The notes under the pieces are model-generated. The model did no database searches. It was not told the origin of the DNA and was given only the letters and a program-made list of their open reading frames with translations. From the NCBI GenBank assembly GCA_958477465.1, contig CAUEFX010000002.1:62001-126000 (forward strand): a stretch of DNA of 64,000 bases. Direction: 5' to 3'. Below, one piece after another: positions 1-7,795 of the stretch. The stretch is from an uncultured Bacteroides sp. GTDB taxonomy: Bacteria > Bacteroidota > Bacteroidia > Bacteroidales > Bacteroidaceae. Position numbers and translations under genes: made by a program. How positions within the stretch are numbered: the first letter of the stretch is position 1; every line of letters starts with the position of its first letter.

Positions 1-1
1 G

Positions 2-2014
2 TTAAATCTCCCGCAAGAGACGCCGATTACGACACCGATCGTACGCGAAGTGCTGGGACCGGATGCCGAAAGCCTAACATTGGCATGGAGATTCCCGGGA
101 GCCTCCAGCAAAGAATACGAAACACTGCAAGTGGTATCGCAAATTCTTTATAACGGTAAAGCCGGACTTATCGACCTCGACCTCAACCAGCAGCAGAAAG
201 TATTGCAGGCTTATGGTTATCCGTTAGACATGGCAGACTATTCGGCACTGATGTTGCAGGGACGCCCCAAACAAGGACAGACATTGGACGATGTGAAAAA
301 GCTGTTGCTTGAAGAGATCGGCAAACTTCGTGCCGGCGACTTTGATGAAAAGATGCTGCAAGCCAACATCAACAACTTCAAACTCTATGAGATGCAGCGG
401 TTAGAGAGCAATGAAGGACGTGCGGATATGTTTGTGAATGCTTTTGTCAACGGCATCAAATGGGAAGATGAAGTTTCCGCCATCGACCGTATGGCCAAAC
501 TGACCAAAGCCGACATCGTAGCTTTTGCCAATAAATACCTGACGGATCAGAATTATGCCGTTATCTACAAGAAACAAGGACAGGATCCCAATGAGAAGAA
601 GATGTCCAAACCGGCTATCACCCCGATCGTGATGAATCGTGATATTGCCAGCGACTTCCTGAAAGAGATACAGAACAGCAACGTAAAACCGATCGAACCC
701 GTATTCCTTGATTTCAAGAAAGACCTCAGCCAACTGAAAGCCAAATCGAATATTCCTGTATTGTACAAGCAGAATACAAACAACGACCTCTTCCAGTTGA
801 TTTATGTATTCGATATGGGTAACTACAATGATAAAGCACTCGGTACAGCTTTCGACTATATCGACTATCTGGGCACTTCCGACATGACTCCGGAGCAGTT
901 GAAGAGCGAGTTCTATCGTCTGGCATGTACTTTCCGTGTCGTTCCGGGCAATGAGCGTACCTACGTCTTGCTGTCGGGTCTGAATGAGAATATGTCCGAA
1001 GCTATGAAGCTTTTTGAAAAGCTGATGGCAGACGCCCAAGTCAATAAAGAGGCATACAACAATATGGTGGCAGACATACTGAAGTCCCGCAAGGATGCCA
1101 AACTGAACCAAATGCAGAATTTCCGTCACCTGATAAGCTATGGTATGTATGGTCCGAAGTCTCCGGTTACCAACATCCTGACAGAAGCCGAGCTGCAGAA
1201 CATGAATCCACAGGAACTGGTAGACCGCATTCACAATCAGAACAGCTACAAACATCGCATTCTGTATTATGGTCCGGCAAGCGGAAAGGAACTGTTGGCC
1301 ATTATCAACAAAAACCATCAGACACCCAAAAAGCTGAAGGAAATTCCTGCCGGCAATGAGTTCCCGCGCCTGGAGACTCCGACTACCCAGATCCTCATCG
1401 CACCCTACGAAGCGAAACAGATTTATATGACCCAGCTATCCAACCGTGGCGACAAATTCGACCCGATGATCGAGCCGTCCCGTCAGATGTATAATGAATA
1501 CTTCGGCGGAGGCATGAACTCCATCGTCTTCCAGGAAATGCGTGAAAGCCGCGGACTGGCATATTCCGCATGGGCCGGATTGAACCGTCCGTCTTATCTG
1601 AAATACCCGTATATGCTGCAGACTCAGATAGCCACTCAGAACGACAAAATGATCGATGCCATCAAGGTATTCAACGACATCATCAACAATATGCCGGAAT
1701 CCGAAGCCGCTTTCAAGCTCGCCAAAGAGGGACTTATCGCCCGTTTGCGCACGGAACGCATCATCAAAAGTGACATTATCTGGTCGTACATCAATGCTCA
1801 AGACTTAGGTGAAAATGTAGACAGCCGTATCAAGCTCTACAACGATGCACAGAACATGACATTGAAAGATGTAATCGATTTCCAGAAGAAATGGATCAAA
1901 GGACGCACCTATACATATTGTATCCTCGGTGACAAGAAAGAACTGGATATGGAAAAACTGAAAGAAGTAGGACCTATCCGGGAATTGACACAAGAAGAAA
2001 TCTTCGGATACTAA
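2..2014 (+). CDS. M16 family zinc metalloprotease, 3' part (5' end outside window)
   Basis: The frame is open from the first base of the window, so the apparent GTG at position 50 is not the start; about 670 residues of the C-terminal part are present. It belongs to the insulinase/pitrilysin-like M16 peptidases, periplasmic or cell-envelope proteases that in Bacteroides are usually about 940 residues. The zinc-binding HxxEH motif would lie in the missing N-terminal domain. Visible are the later M16 repeats, including a peptidase_M16_C region around residues 1-190 and, near residue 500, the sequence ESRGLAYSAWAG, which corresponds to the Arg/Tyr pair of the C-terminal half. The gene ends at a strong bidirectional terminator. 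Family assignment is from recognition of domain pattern; substrate is unknown. Confidence 0.88.
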   Translation, partial: LNLPQETPITTPIVREVLGPDAESLTLAWRFPGASSKEYETLQVVSQILYNGKAGLIDLDLNQQQKVLQAYGYPLDMADYSALMLQGRPKQGQTLDDVKKLLLEEIGKLRAGDFDEKMLQANINNFKLYEMQRLESNEGRADMFVNAFVNGIKWEDEVSAIDRMAKLTKADIVAFANKYLTDQNYAVIYKKQGQDPNEKKMSKPAITPIVMNRDIASDFLKEIQNSNVKPIEPVFLDFKKDLSQLKAKSNIPVLYKQNTNNDLFQLIYVFDMGNYNDKALGTAFDYIDYLGTSDMTPEQLKSEFYRLACTFRVVPGNERTYVLLSGLNENMSEAMKLFEKLMADAQVNKEAYNNMVADILKSRKDAKLNQMQNFRHLISYGMYGPKSPVTNILTEAELQNMNPQELVDRIHNQNSYKHRILYYGPASGKELLAIINKNHQTPKKLKEIPAGNEFPRLETPTTQILIAPYEAKQIYMTQLSNRGDKFDPMIEPSRQMYNEYFGGGMNSIVFQEMRESRGLAYSAWAGLNRPSYLKYPYMLQTQIATQNDKMIDAIKVFNDIINNMPESEAAFKLAKEGLIARLRTERIIKSDIIWSYINAQDLGENVDSRIKLYNDAQNMTLKDVIDFQKKWIKGRTYTYCILGDKKELDMEKLKEVGPIRELTQEEIFGY

Positions 2015-2033
2015 GACCGGGGTATTAAATTAA

Positions 2034-2103
2034 AAAATTGAGAGTTGAAAGTCGGGCAGCGCTATTATGCCGCACCGTTACTTTCAACTCTCTTTTTTTT
2101 ATC
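2034..2103. terminator. Bidirectional intrinsic terminator
   Basis: A perfect 13-bp inverted repeat (2040-2052 and 2080-2092) is flanked by a T run after the right arm (2093-2100) and an A run before the left arm (2032-2037). It sits between the converging M16 gene and the minus-strand ATPase gene and can end both transcripts. Confidence 0.85.
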
Positions 2104-2123
2104 TTTTTTATTTCACCTTTTTC

Positions 2124-3698
2124 CTACCTCACGATCCACTCTCCGATCGTGCGGGTGGCACTGTCGAAGTTCACACCGACTTTGACTACCTTCTTGCCAT
2201 CCGCCTGATAGGGAACGGCATACTGCTTGCTGTCAATCTGCGCCAATGCCTCCTCCGGAGTACCATCAAACTTGAACTCGAAGACATAGACGGTATCTTT
2301 CATCTTCACCACGGCATCCGCACGCCCCAGGGCTGTCTTCACCTCCGTCTCCACATATTGTCCCATCAGGCGAAACAACAGGTAGAAGATGGTCTGATAA
2401 TGCTTCTCGGTCTTGTTCTCCAAATCATTCGGTATCGAAGCGAAGAAAGAACGGGTACGTTCCAGGCAACTTCCGATATCCCCCTTGCGCAAGTCGCGGA
2501 TGAACGAAACCACATAAAAGGTATTTTCGCGGGGAAAACAGTGCACATAGGCAGGAAGCAAGGACTCCGTAAAGCCATAACGCACTTCACCGTTGGGGTA
2601 GGCCAGTTGGTAAAGGCGGAAAACAGGGTCATACCCCTTTATGGTCAGGTAGCCGCTCTGATAAAGTACCGGAATAGGATCGATGATATGATCGGTAGGT
2701 GCATCAAACTGTTCATCAGTTGCCGTAAGTCCGTCCAAAGAACGAACATCGAAATCAGAGTCACGGAGCAAGTCTACCAGGAAAGTTGGCGTGCCCGTAG
2801 AGAACCAGAAATTCTTGTACTCCTTTGCATTGAAAGCATTGAACAAGCTGAAAGGATTGTAGATATCAGCGCAATTCTTACTGAAATGATAACCGTCATA
2901 TCGCTGTTTCAAATGAGTACATGCTTCCTCGAAAGTTTCATTGTTCGCTTCGGCCATCCGCTCGATGTCAGGCTTCAGTGTCGTCAGCAACTCCTGCTCA
3001 GTGATGCCGCAGATAGCGCTGAAGTCATCACGCATGCTGATGTTTTGCAGATTGTTCAACTCGCTGAAGATACTCATCTGGCTGAACTTACTGATACCGG
3101 TGATGAAGAGGAAACGAAGATATTGTCCCAACCCCTTGAGGGGGCTGAAGAACTTTCGTATCTCGTTACGGAGTTGTTGTTGCAAGGTGACGTCGGAATT
3201 ACTATCCAATAAGGGAGCGTCGTACTCGTCAATCAGTATGACAACCTGCTTTCCGGTCTGCTCATAAGCTCTTAGAATAATACCCTGCAAGCGCTCGGAA
3301 GTAGTATTCTCCGCTTCATCCTTTCCATAAATCTTTTCCCATCGGTGCAGAAAGAGATTCAGTTGTCCAACAAGGTCAGTCAATTCCAAATATTTTGTCA
3401 AACTGAAATCGATGCGCAACACCGGATAACTCTCCCATTCTTTCTCCAAACGCTCCATGGCCAACCCTCTGAAAAGTTCTTTCTTTCCCTGAAAGTAAGC
3501 TTCGAGCGTAGAGACAAGCAGACTCTTGCCGAAACGGCGGGGACGGCTGAGGAAATAAACCTGGTCGGTATGTACCAGTTTATAGACCAACTCCGTCTTG
3601 TCTACATACACGCAATTATTGTTGCGCAACTGTTCAAAGTTCTGTATCCCTATCGGGTATCTTCTGTAGTTTTCTAACATGGCTATGGTGGGAATCAT
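2124..3698 (-). CDS. AAA-ATPase-like / PD-(D/E)XK nuclease family protein
   Basis: The 524-residue protein has the two-domain layout of the AAA-ATPase-like (PF09820) plus PD-(D/E)XK (PF08011, formerly DUF1703) family that is present in many copies in Bacteroides genomes. Residues about 15-300 form the ATPase part, with the P-loop RPRRFGKSLL near residue 53 and an acidic Walker B-like stretch VVILIDEYDAPL near 153. The C-terminal part carries the nuclease-like core, GRADAVVKM followed by VFEFKFDG, which supplies the D and ExK residues. The start overlaps the stop of the upstream ligase gene as TAATG, with AGGAG just before it; an inner Met lies 18 bases downstream. Function is unknown; a role in DNA or RNA metabolism or in defence is only a guess from the nuclease fold. 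Confidence 0.9.
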   Translation of the reverse strand: MIPTIAMLENYRRYPIGIQNFEQLRNNNCVYVDKTELVYKLVHTDQVYFLSRPRRFGKSLLVSTLEAYFQGKKELFRGLAMERLEKEWESYPVLRIDFSLTKYLELTDLVGQLNLFLHRWEKIYGKDEAENTTSERLQGIILRAYEQTGKQVVILIDEYDAPLLDSNSDVTLQQQLRNEIRKFFSPLKGLGQYLRFLFITGISKFSQMSIFSELNNLQNISMRDDFSAICGITEQELLTTLKPDIERMAEANNETFEEACTHLKQRYDGYHFSKNCADIYNPFSLFNAFNAKEYKNFWFSTGTPTFLVDLLRDSDFDVRSLDGLTATDEQFDAPTDHIIDPIPVLYQSGYLTIKGYDPVFRLYQLAYPNGEVRYGFTESLLPAYVHCFPRENTFYVVSFIRDLRKGDIGSCLERTRSFFASIPNDLENKTEKHYQTIFYLLFRLMGQYVETEVKTALGRADAVVKMKDTVYVFEFKFDGTPEEALAQIDSKQYAVPYQADGKKVVKVGVNFDSATRTIGEWIVR

Positions 3699-5503
3699 TA
3701 CTCCTCGTACATCTTATCGATCAGCTCCTTATAGTTTTTGGCTACCACCGGACGTTTCAGTTTCAATGTATTCGTCAGCTCTCCTCTTTCCATGCTGAAC
3801 GGTTCGGGCAGAAGCGTAAAGCGTTTCACCTGTTCATAATGAGCGAACTGTTGCTGCAAGGTGTCGATACGGGCACGGAACAGGCCGATAATCTTCGGAT
3901 GTTTCAGCAGTTCCTCCATGTTCTTATATTCAATGCCTTTCTCTTTTGCATAATCTTTCACAAAGCCGTATACAGGCACCACCAACGCAGATACAAATTT
4001 ACGCTGATCGGCAATAACGGCAATCTGATCGATATAGCGGTCGACGGCCAACTTGGTCTCCAATGCCTGCGGAGATATATATTTTCCGTTGGATGTTTTA
4101 AACAAGTCCTTGATACGCTCCGTCAGGTACAGGCAATCCCCCTTCAGATAGCCGGCATCGCCCGTATGAAACCATCCTTCCTTATCGATAGCCTCCGCCG
4201 TAGCCTCTGCTTTCTTATAATACCCCTTGGTGATTGTCTTTCCACGCAGCAGAATCTCGTTGTTTTCACCGATCTTCACCTCTACGTCCGGCATGACGGT
4301 ACCAACGGACCCGATTTCGTATCCGGAGTTCTGAAAACATGAAACGGTTGCCGTAGACTCGGTAAGTCCGTATCCCACTATCATATTGATGCCTACCGAA
4401 TGTACGAATTCACAGATTTCATCGGGCACCGCTGCCCCGGCCGTCGGGAAGAAGTTGCCGTTTTCAATGCCGATTGTCTTCTTCAGCAATGAATAAACCG
4501 TCTTTTCATAGAAGCGGTATTTCAAGTGGAGCATCAAAGGGGGTGTCTTCCCTTTGCGCAGGTAGTCGATGTTGTGTATCTTACCCACACGGATCGCATC
4601 GAGCATCAGCGCTTTCTTTATACCGGTCGTTTCGGCTATCTTCTCCTGCACACCGGCGTAAACCTTCTCCCAGAAACGCGGTACGCTGCACATCAGAGTC
4701 GGACGGATTTCCTTAATCGTCATCTGAATATCTACCGGGCGGAGGTTGATACAGATCTCCACCCCTTTATGGATACAGAGGTAACACCAGGCTTTCTCGA
4801 ACACATGGGTCAATGGCAGGAAGTTCATCGACACATCTTTGTCCGACATATTCACCAGGCGAATATCGTGAATACGGAAGGCTTCCAGGAAGCAAGAGTG
4901 ATGCAACATGACTCCTTTGGGTTCTCCCGTCGTACCGGAAGTATACAAGATATTGGCCAGGTCGTCGTTCGAAGCGCGGGAAGTGCGTTCTTCCACCACC
5001 TCATTATGCGGCAGCCCTTCGCCCATTGCCAGAAACTCATCATAATAAATAGAAGATACATCCCGCCGGTCTTTTACCACAGAACGGTCGAATATGATAA
5101 TCTGTTGCAACGACGGACAAAAACCGAATACACTGAAAGCAGCGTCATACTGAAATTGTTCGCCGACAAAAAGGAAACGGATCTGTGCATCATTAATGAT
5201 GTATTGCGCCTGCGCGGGAGAACTCGTTGCATACAGCGGGATAGTCACCGCCCGGTTGGCGAAAGCTGCAAAATCCGTAAAAAGGCATTCCGGTTTGTTT
5301 TGAGAGAAAATACCGATATTCTCTTCCTCCTGTACACCGAGTGCCACCAGAGAGTTAGCGGCTTGTCTGACTGTTTTAGAGAATTGGTTCCATGAAATGG
5401 GAATCCATTGTGCAGTCTGATAATCCCGGTATCGAAGCGCTGTCTTTTCGCCATACTTTTCAGCCTGACGATGAACCAAGACAGATAAATGATGATAAAT
5501 CAT
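3698..5503 (-). CDS. Long-chain fatty acid--CoA ligase (AMP-forming)
   Basis: A 601-residue ANL-superfamily adenylating enzyme. It would activate a fatty acid with ATP and transfer it to CoA in the cytoplasm or at the inner membrane. The A3 phosphate-binding motif ILYTSGTTGEPKG is at about residue 187, the A5 motif GYGLTES near 376, and the hinge/adenylate-binding region GWFHTGDAGYL near 448. Length and spacing match the long-chain (FadD15-like) group of Bacteroidetes. The downstream ATPase/nuclease gene overlaps its stop codon, so the two are probably co-transcribed. A -7 box lies only 29 bases upstream of the start. Chain-length preference cannot be read from the sequence. Confidence 0.9.
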   Translation of the reverse strand: MIYHHLSVLVHRQAEKYGEKTALRYRDYQTAQWIPISWNQFSKTVRQAANSLVALGVQEEENIGIFSQNKPECLFTDFAAFANRAVTIPLYATSSPAQAQYIINDAQIRFLFVGEQFQYDAAFSVFGFCPSLQQIIIFDRSVVKDRRDVSSIYYDEFLAMGEGLPHNEVVEERTSRASNDDLANILYTSGTTGEPKGVMLHHSCFLEAFRIHDIRLVNMSDKDVSMNFLPLTHVFEKAWCYLCIHKGVEICINLRPVDIQMTIKEIRPTLMCSVPRFWEKVYAGVQEKIAETTGIKKALMLDAIRVGKIHNIDYLRKGKTPPLMLHLKYRFYEKTVYSLLKKTIGIENGNFFPTAGAAVPDEICEFVHSVGINMIVGYGLTESTATVSCFQNSGYEIGSVGTVMPDVEVKIGENNEILLRGKTITKGYYKKAEATAEAIDKEGWFHTGDAGYLKGDCLYLTERIKDLFKTSNGKYISPQALETKLAVDRYIDQIAVIADQRKFVSALVVPVYGFVKDYAKEKGIEYKNMEELLKHPKIIGLFRARIDTLQQQFAHYEQVKRFTLLPEPFSMERGELTNTLKLKRPVVAKNYKELIDKMYEE

Positions 5504-5531
5504 ATCTTTTGTTGTGTTAGTAAATACACGG

Positions 5532-5539
5532 CAAAGATA
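5532..5539 (-). promoter_or_regulatory. Bacteroides -7 promoter element for the acyl-CoA ligase gene
   Basis: Read on the minus strand this is TATCTTTG, an exact match to the Bacteroides sigma-ABfr -7 consensus TAnnTTTG. It would start a transcript with a leader of roughly 20 bases. I do not see a clear -33 TTTG. Confidence 0.5.
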
Positions 5540-5889
5540 TTAGTTTTATTTGGAACTAATTCCATACTAATAATTAAATCTTTAGGAAAGAAGTATTCAA
5601 GGAGTATTCCGGGAACCGTACAAAATGTCAATATGATATTTAAAATCCCGCAGGATTCCGTTATTAAAGCAAAGGATCCGGTTGGTGCCAAAAACCTTCC
5701 GCATTTTCATATTAAGCATACCTTAAAGCTATCCATACAAGCGATTGGCTATCACTAAGATTGCCACTTCCGCATTTTGCTTGCAGTTTATCTCAAAAAG
5801 ATGTATATCTCATTCTTTATTCTATTTCAAAACCGGTTGAAACCGGTTGACTGTTAGCGTAAAAAGCAGTCGCGATAAGGAAGAAAATA

Positions 5890-5974
5890 CTTTTCCCGTA
5901 GAGACTCTTATGGTTTCTCGTAGAGGAACGAGTCGTTCCTCTACGAGAAACTGAAGTTTTCCACCGGGGAAAAG
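5890..5974. repeat. 39-base near-perfect palindrome inside an outer inverted repeat
   Basis: Bases 5913-5931 and 5933-5951 are exact reverse complements with a single-base centre, so either strand can fold into a 19-bp hairpin. An outer pair, CTTTTCCC at 5890-5897 and GGGAAAAG at 5967-5974, encloses it. There is no T run next to it, so it is not a simple terminator. It may be a dispersed intergenic palindrome or a protein-binding site. Confidence 0.75.
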
Positions 5975-6072
5975 TGCATTAACATGCCGGGTAAAACTGT
6001 ATATTCATTCTCTTTTACCTAAGAATATGCAGGAAAAAGTGTATTTTATACAGTCTTTTATGCACTTTTTTC
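5970..6072 (+). other. Nested hairpin region ending in a T run; possible small RNA or leader
   Basis: AAAAGTGCAT (5970-5979) pairs with ATGCACTTTT (6060-6069); inside it ACTGTATA (5996-6003) pairs with TATACAGT (6047-6054). The last arm runs into TTTTTTCTCT, which looks like the end of a transcript on the plus strand. No matching upstream promoter was recognised, and no known RNA family is claimed. Confidence 0.35.
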
Positions 6073-6280
6073 TCTATTTGCCCCCTTTCGAGCGAAGTAC
6101 ACGTTAGCAGAAAGCTCGATATAAAAGAATTATGTCAGCCCATTCACACTTTTCGCATCATTTGTCTTTTTCGAATTTTATAAAATCCGGCAAAGTCGTG
6201 AACGGCATTCTTCCCGGCAAAGCATTCCGGCAGAAGTTGTATTTCTACCTGAAACTATCGCCTTTTTCAAGAATTATCTG

Positions 6281-6288
6281 TAAGTTTG
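6281..6288 (+). promoter_or_regulatory. Exact -7 box right before the argE-like start codon
   Basis: TAAGTTTG matches TAnnTTTG exactly and ends four bases before the ATG at 6293. If used, the mRNA would be leaderless or nearly so. No good -33 element is visible at the usual distance, so chance is possible. Confidence 0.3.
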
Positions 6289-6292
6289 CAGC

Positions 6293-7363
6293 ATGAAATA
6301 CGACGTATCTTACTTAACGACAGAGGCCGTAAGCCTTCTTAAATCGCTTATTGCCATCCCCTCGGTCAGCCGCGAAGAGACACAAGCAGCCGACTATCTA
6401 CAGAATTATATCGAAGCGGAAGGTATGACAACCGGACGTAAGGGTAATAACATCTGGTGTCTCAGCCCGATGTTCGATCTGAAAAAGCCAACCATACTCC
6501 TCAATTCCCACATCGACACGGTAAAGCCCGTAAATGGCTGGCGGAAAGACCCTTTTACTCCAAGAGAAGAGAACGGAAAGCTCTATGGACTGGGGAGCAA
6601 TGATGCCGGTGCCAGCGTGGTTACCTTATTACAAGTGTTCCTGCAACTATGCAGAACAGAGCAATCATACAATCTGATCTACCTGGCTTCCTGTGAAGAA
6701 GAGGTCTCCGGCAAAGACGGCATAGAGAGCGTACTAAAAGGACTCCCTCCCATCTCGTTTGCCATCGTGGGAGAACCGACAGAGATGCAACCTGCCATTG
6801 CCGAAAAAGGCCTGATGGTACTGGACGTGACCGCCACCGGAAAAGCCGGGCATGCCGCCCGCAACGAAGGCGACAATGCGATTTATAAAGTATTGGACGA
6901 CATCGCCTGGTTTCGCGACTACCGTTTCGAAAAGGAGTCTCCCCTGCTCGGCCCTGTAAAGATGAGCGTCACGGTGATCAACGCCGGCACACAGCACAAT
7001 GTAGTTCCCGACCGATGCACGTTTGTGGTAGATGTGCGGAGCAACGAACTGTATTCCAACGAAGAGCTATTTGCGGAGATTAAGAACCACATCTCCTGCA
7101 AAGCCGAAGCACGTTCGTTCCGTCTCAACTCTTCGCGTATCGAAGAGAAACATCCGTTTGTACAGAAAGCCATCCAATTAGGGCGTGCTCCCTTCGGCTC
7201 TCCTACCCTGTCGGACCAAGCCTTAATGCCGTTTCCATCGGTAAAGATAGGGCCGGGACGCTCATCACGCTCACATACGGCAGATGAATACGTCATGCTG
7301 AAAGAGATGGAAGAGGCCGTAGACCTGTATTTGAAAATACTGGACGGGCTGACTTTATCATAG
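6293..7363 (+). CDS. argE: M20 family deacetylase, ArgE-like (N-acyl-ornithine deacetylase)
   Basis: A 356-residue cytoplasmic M20 metallohydrolase. The family removes the acyl group from N2-acylornithine, giving ornithine for arginine synthesis; in Bacteroides the natural substrate is thought to be N-succinylornithine rather than N-acetylornithine. All di-zinc and catalytic elements are present: HIDTV near residue 74, GSNDAG near 103 with the bridging Asp, SCEEEVSG near 142 with the general-base Glu, GEPTEM near 166, and the last zinc His in SRSHTADEY near 334. Dimerisation-domain sequence lies between about 175 and 280. It stands alone with no arginine gene beside it. A different M20 peptidase role cannot be excluded. 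Confidence 0.75.
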   Translation: MKYDVSYLTTEAVSLLKSLIAIPSVSREETQAADYLQNYIEAEGMTTGRKGNNIWCLSPMFDLKKPTILLNSHIDTVKPVNGWRKDPFTPREENGKLYGLGSNDAGASVVTLLQVFLQLCRTEQSYNLIYLASCEEEVSGKDGIESVLKGLPPISFAIVGEPTEMQPAIAEKGLMVLDVTATGKAGHAARNEGDNAIYKVLDDIAWFRDYRFEKESPLLGPVKMSVTVINAGTQHNVVPDRCTFVVDVRSNELYSNEELFAEIKNHISCKAEARSFRLNSSRIEEKHPFVQKAIQLGRAPFGSPTLSDQALMPFPSVKIGPGRSSRSHTADEYVMLKEMEEAVDLYLKILDGLTLS

Positions 7364-7741
7364 TACGGCTATGTTTTACCGACAGCATCCGATTGTCGTA
7401 AGTTCCCAAAGTCACTCCATCGCATCATAGTTTCTTTACAGTCGCACGGAACAAGTTTTACATCCGTCATCTATTTTTCTCTTTATCAATAAGTTTCAAT
7501 CACTTTATTGATTGGAATCACGTGCATATACACAAGCACAAAAACACAGCCGTCCTACCGGAGTGCGTGCCGTCTATGCACATATAAAAAGTTAAAAAGA
7601 AGACGGAAGCACTTTGTTTTTTTACTCTAATTATCTATAAAAAGCATCCAGTAACAGTCTAAAATATAGCAAAAGAATGTTTTTATAGTTAAATAAGCAT
7701 AATTACAAACCCTTATAAAATTAAAATAAATCACAATATAC
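7364..7741. other. Intergenic leader region, no gene seen
   Basis: About 380 AT-rich bases between the deacetylase and the susC gene. Nothing codes convincingly. A small interrupted palindrome around ATCAATAA/TTATTGAT (about 7486-7512) could be a regulator site for the downstream glycan locus. Confidence 0.4.
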
Positions 7742-7749
7742 TAATTTTG
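7742..7749 (+). promoter_or_regulatory. -7 promoter element of the first susC operon
   Basis: TAATTTTG fits the Bacteroides -7 consensus TAnnTTTG and lies 46 bases before the susC start. The upstream sequence is AT-rich but has no clean TTTG at -33. Confidence 0.45.
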
Positions 7750-7795
7750 CAAAATAGGTAGTCCATGCTCTACCACAACAAAACAAATTTATATT

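Larger units (their letters stand above)
5540..6280. other. Gene-free stretch with nested palindromes
   Basis: About 740 bases with no reading frame that I can support. It is AT-rich at both ends and contains a direct repeat of AAACCGGTTG (5829-5848), a long near-perfect palindrome (5913-5951) and further nested inverted repeats up to 6069. The two flanking genes are divergent, so 5' regulatory sequence for both lies here. Confidence 0.6.

Noticed and set aside
401..1318. Long open frame on the minus strand inside the M16 peptidase gene
   Set aside because: It is the antisense shadow of a clear peptidase; its translation has no domain pattern and is rich in odd His/Ile/Val runs.
2067..3212. 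381-codon open frame on the plus strand over the ATPase/nuclease gene
   Set aside because: The minus-strand frame has full P-loop and nuclease motifs; this one has none and is a shadow. The same holds for the long frame at 26201-27298 over the TPR gene.
5489..5758. 89-codon frame upstream of the acyl-CoA ligase
   Set aside because: It overlaps the ligase start region and its promoter, has no recognisable motif and no ribosome-binding site worth noting.
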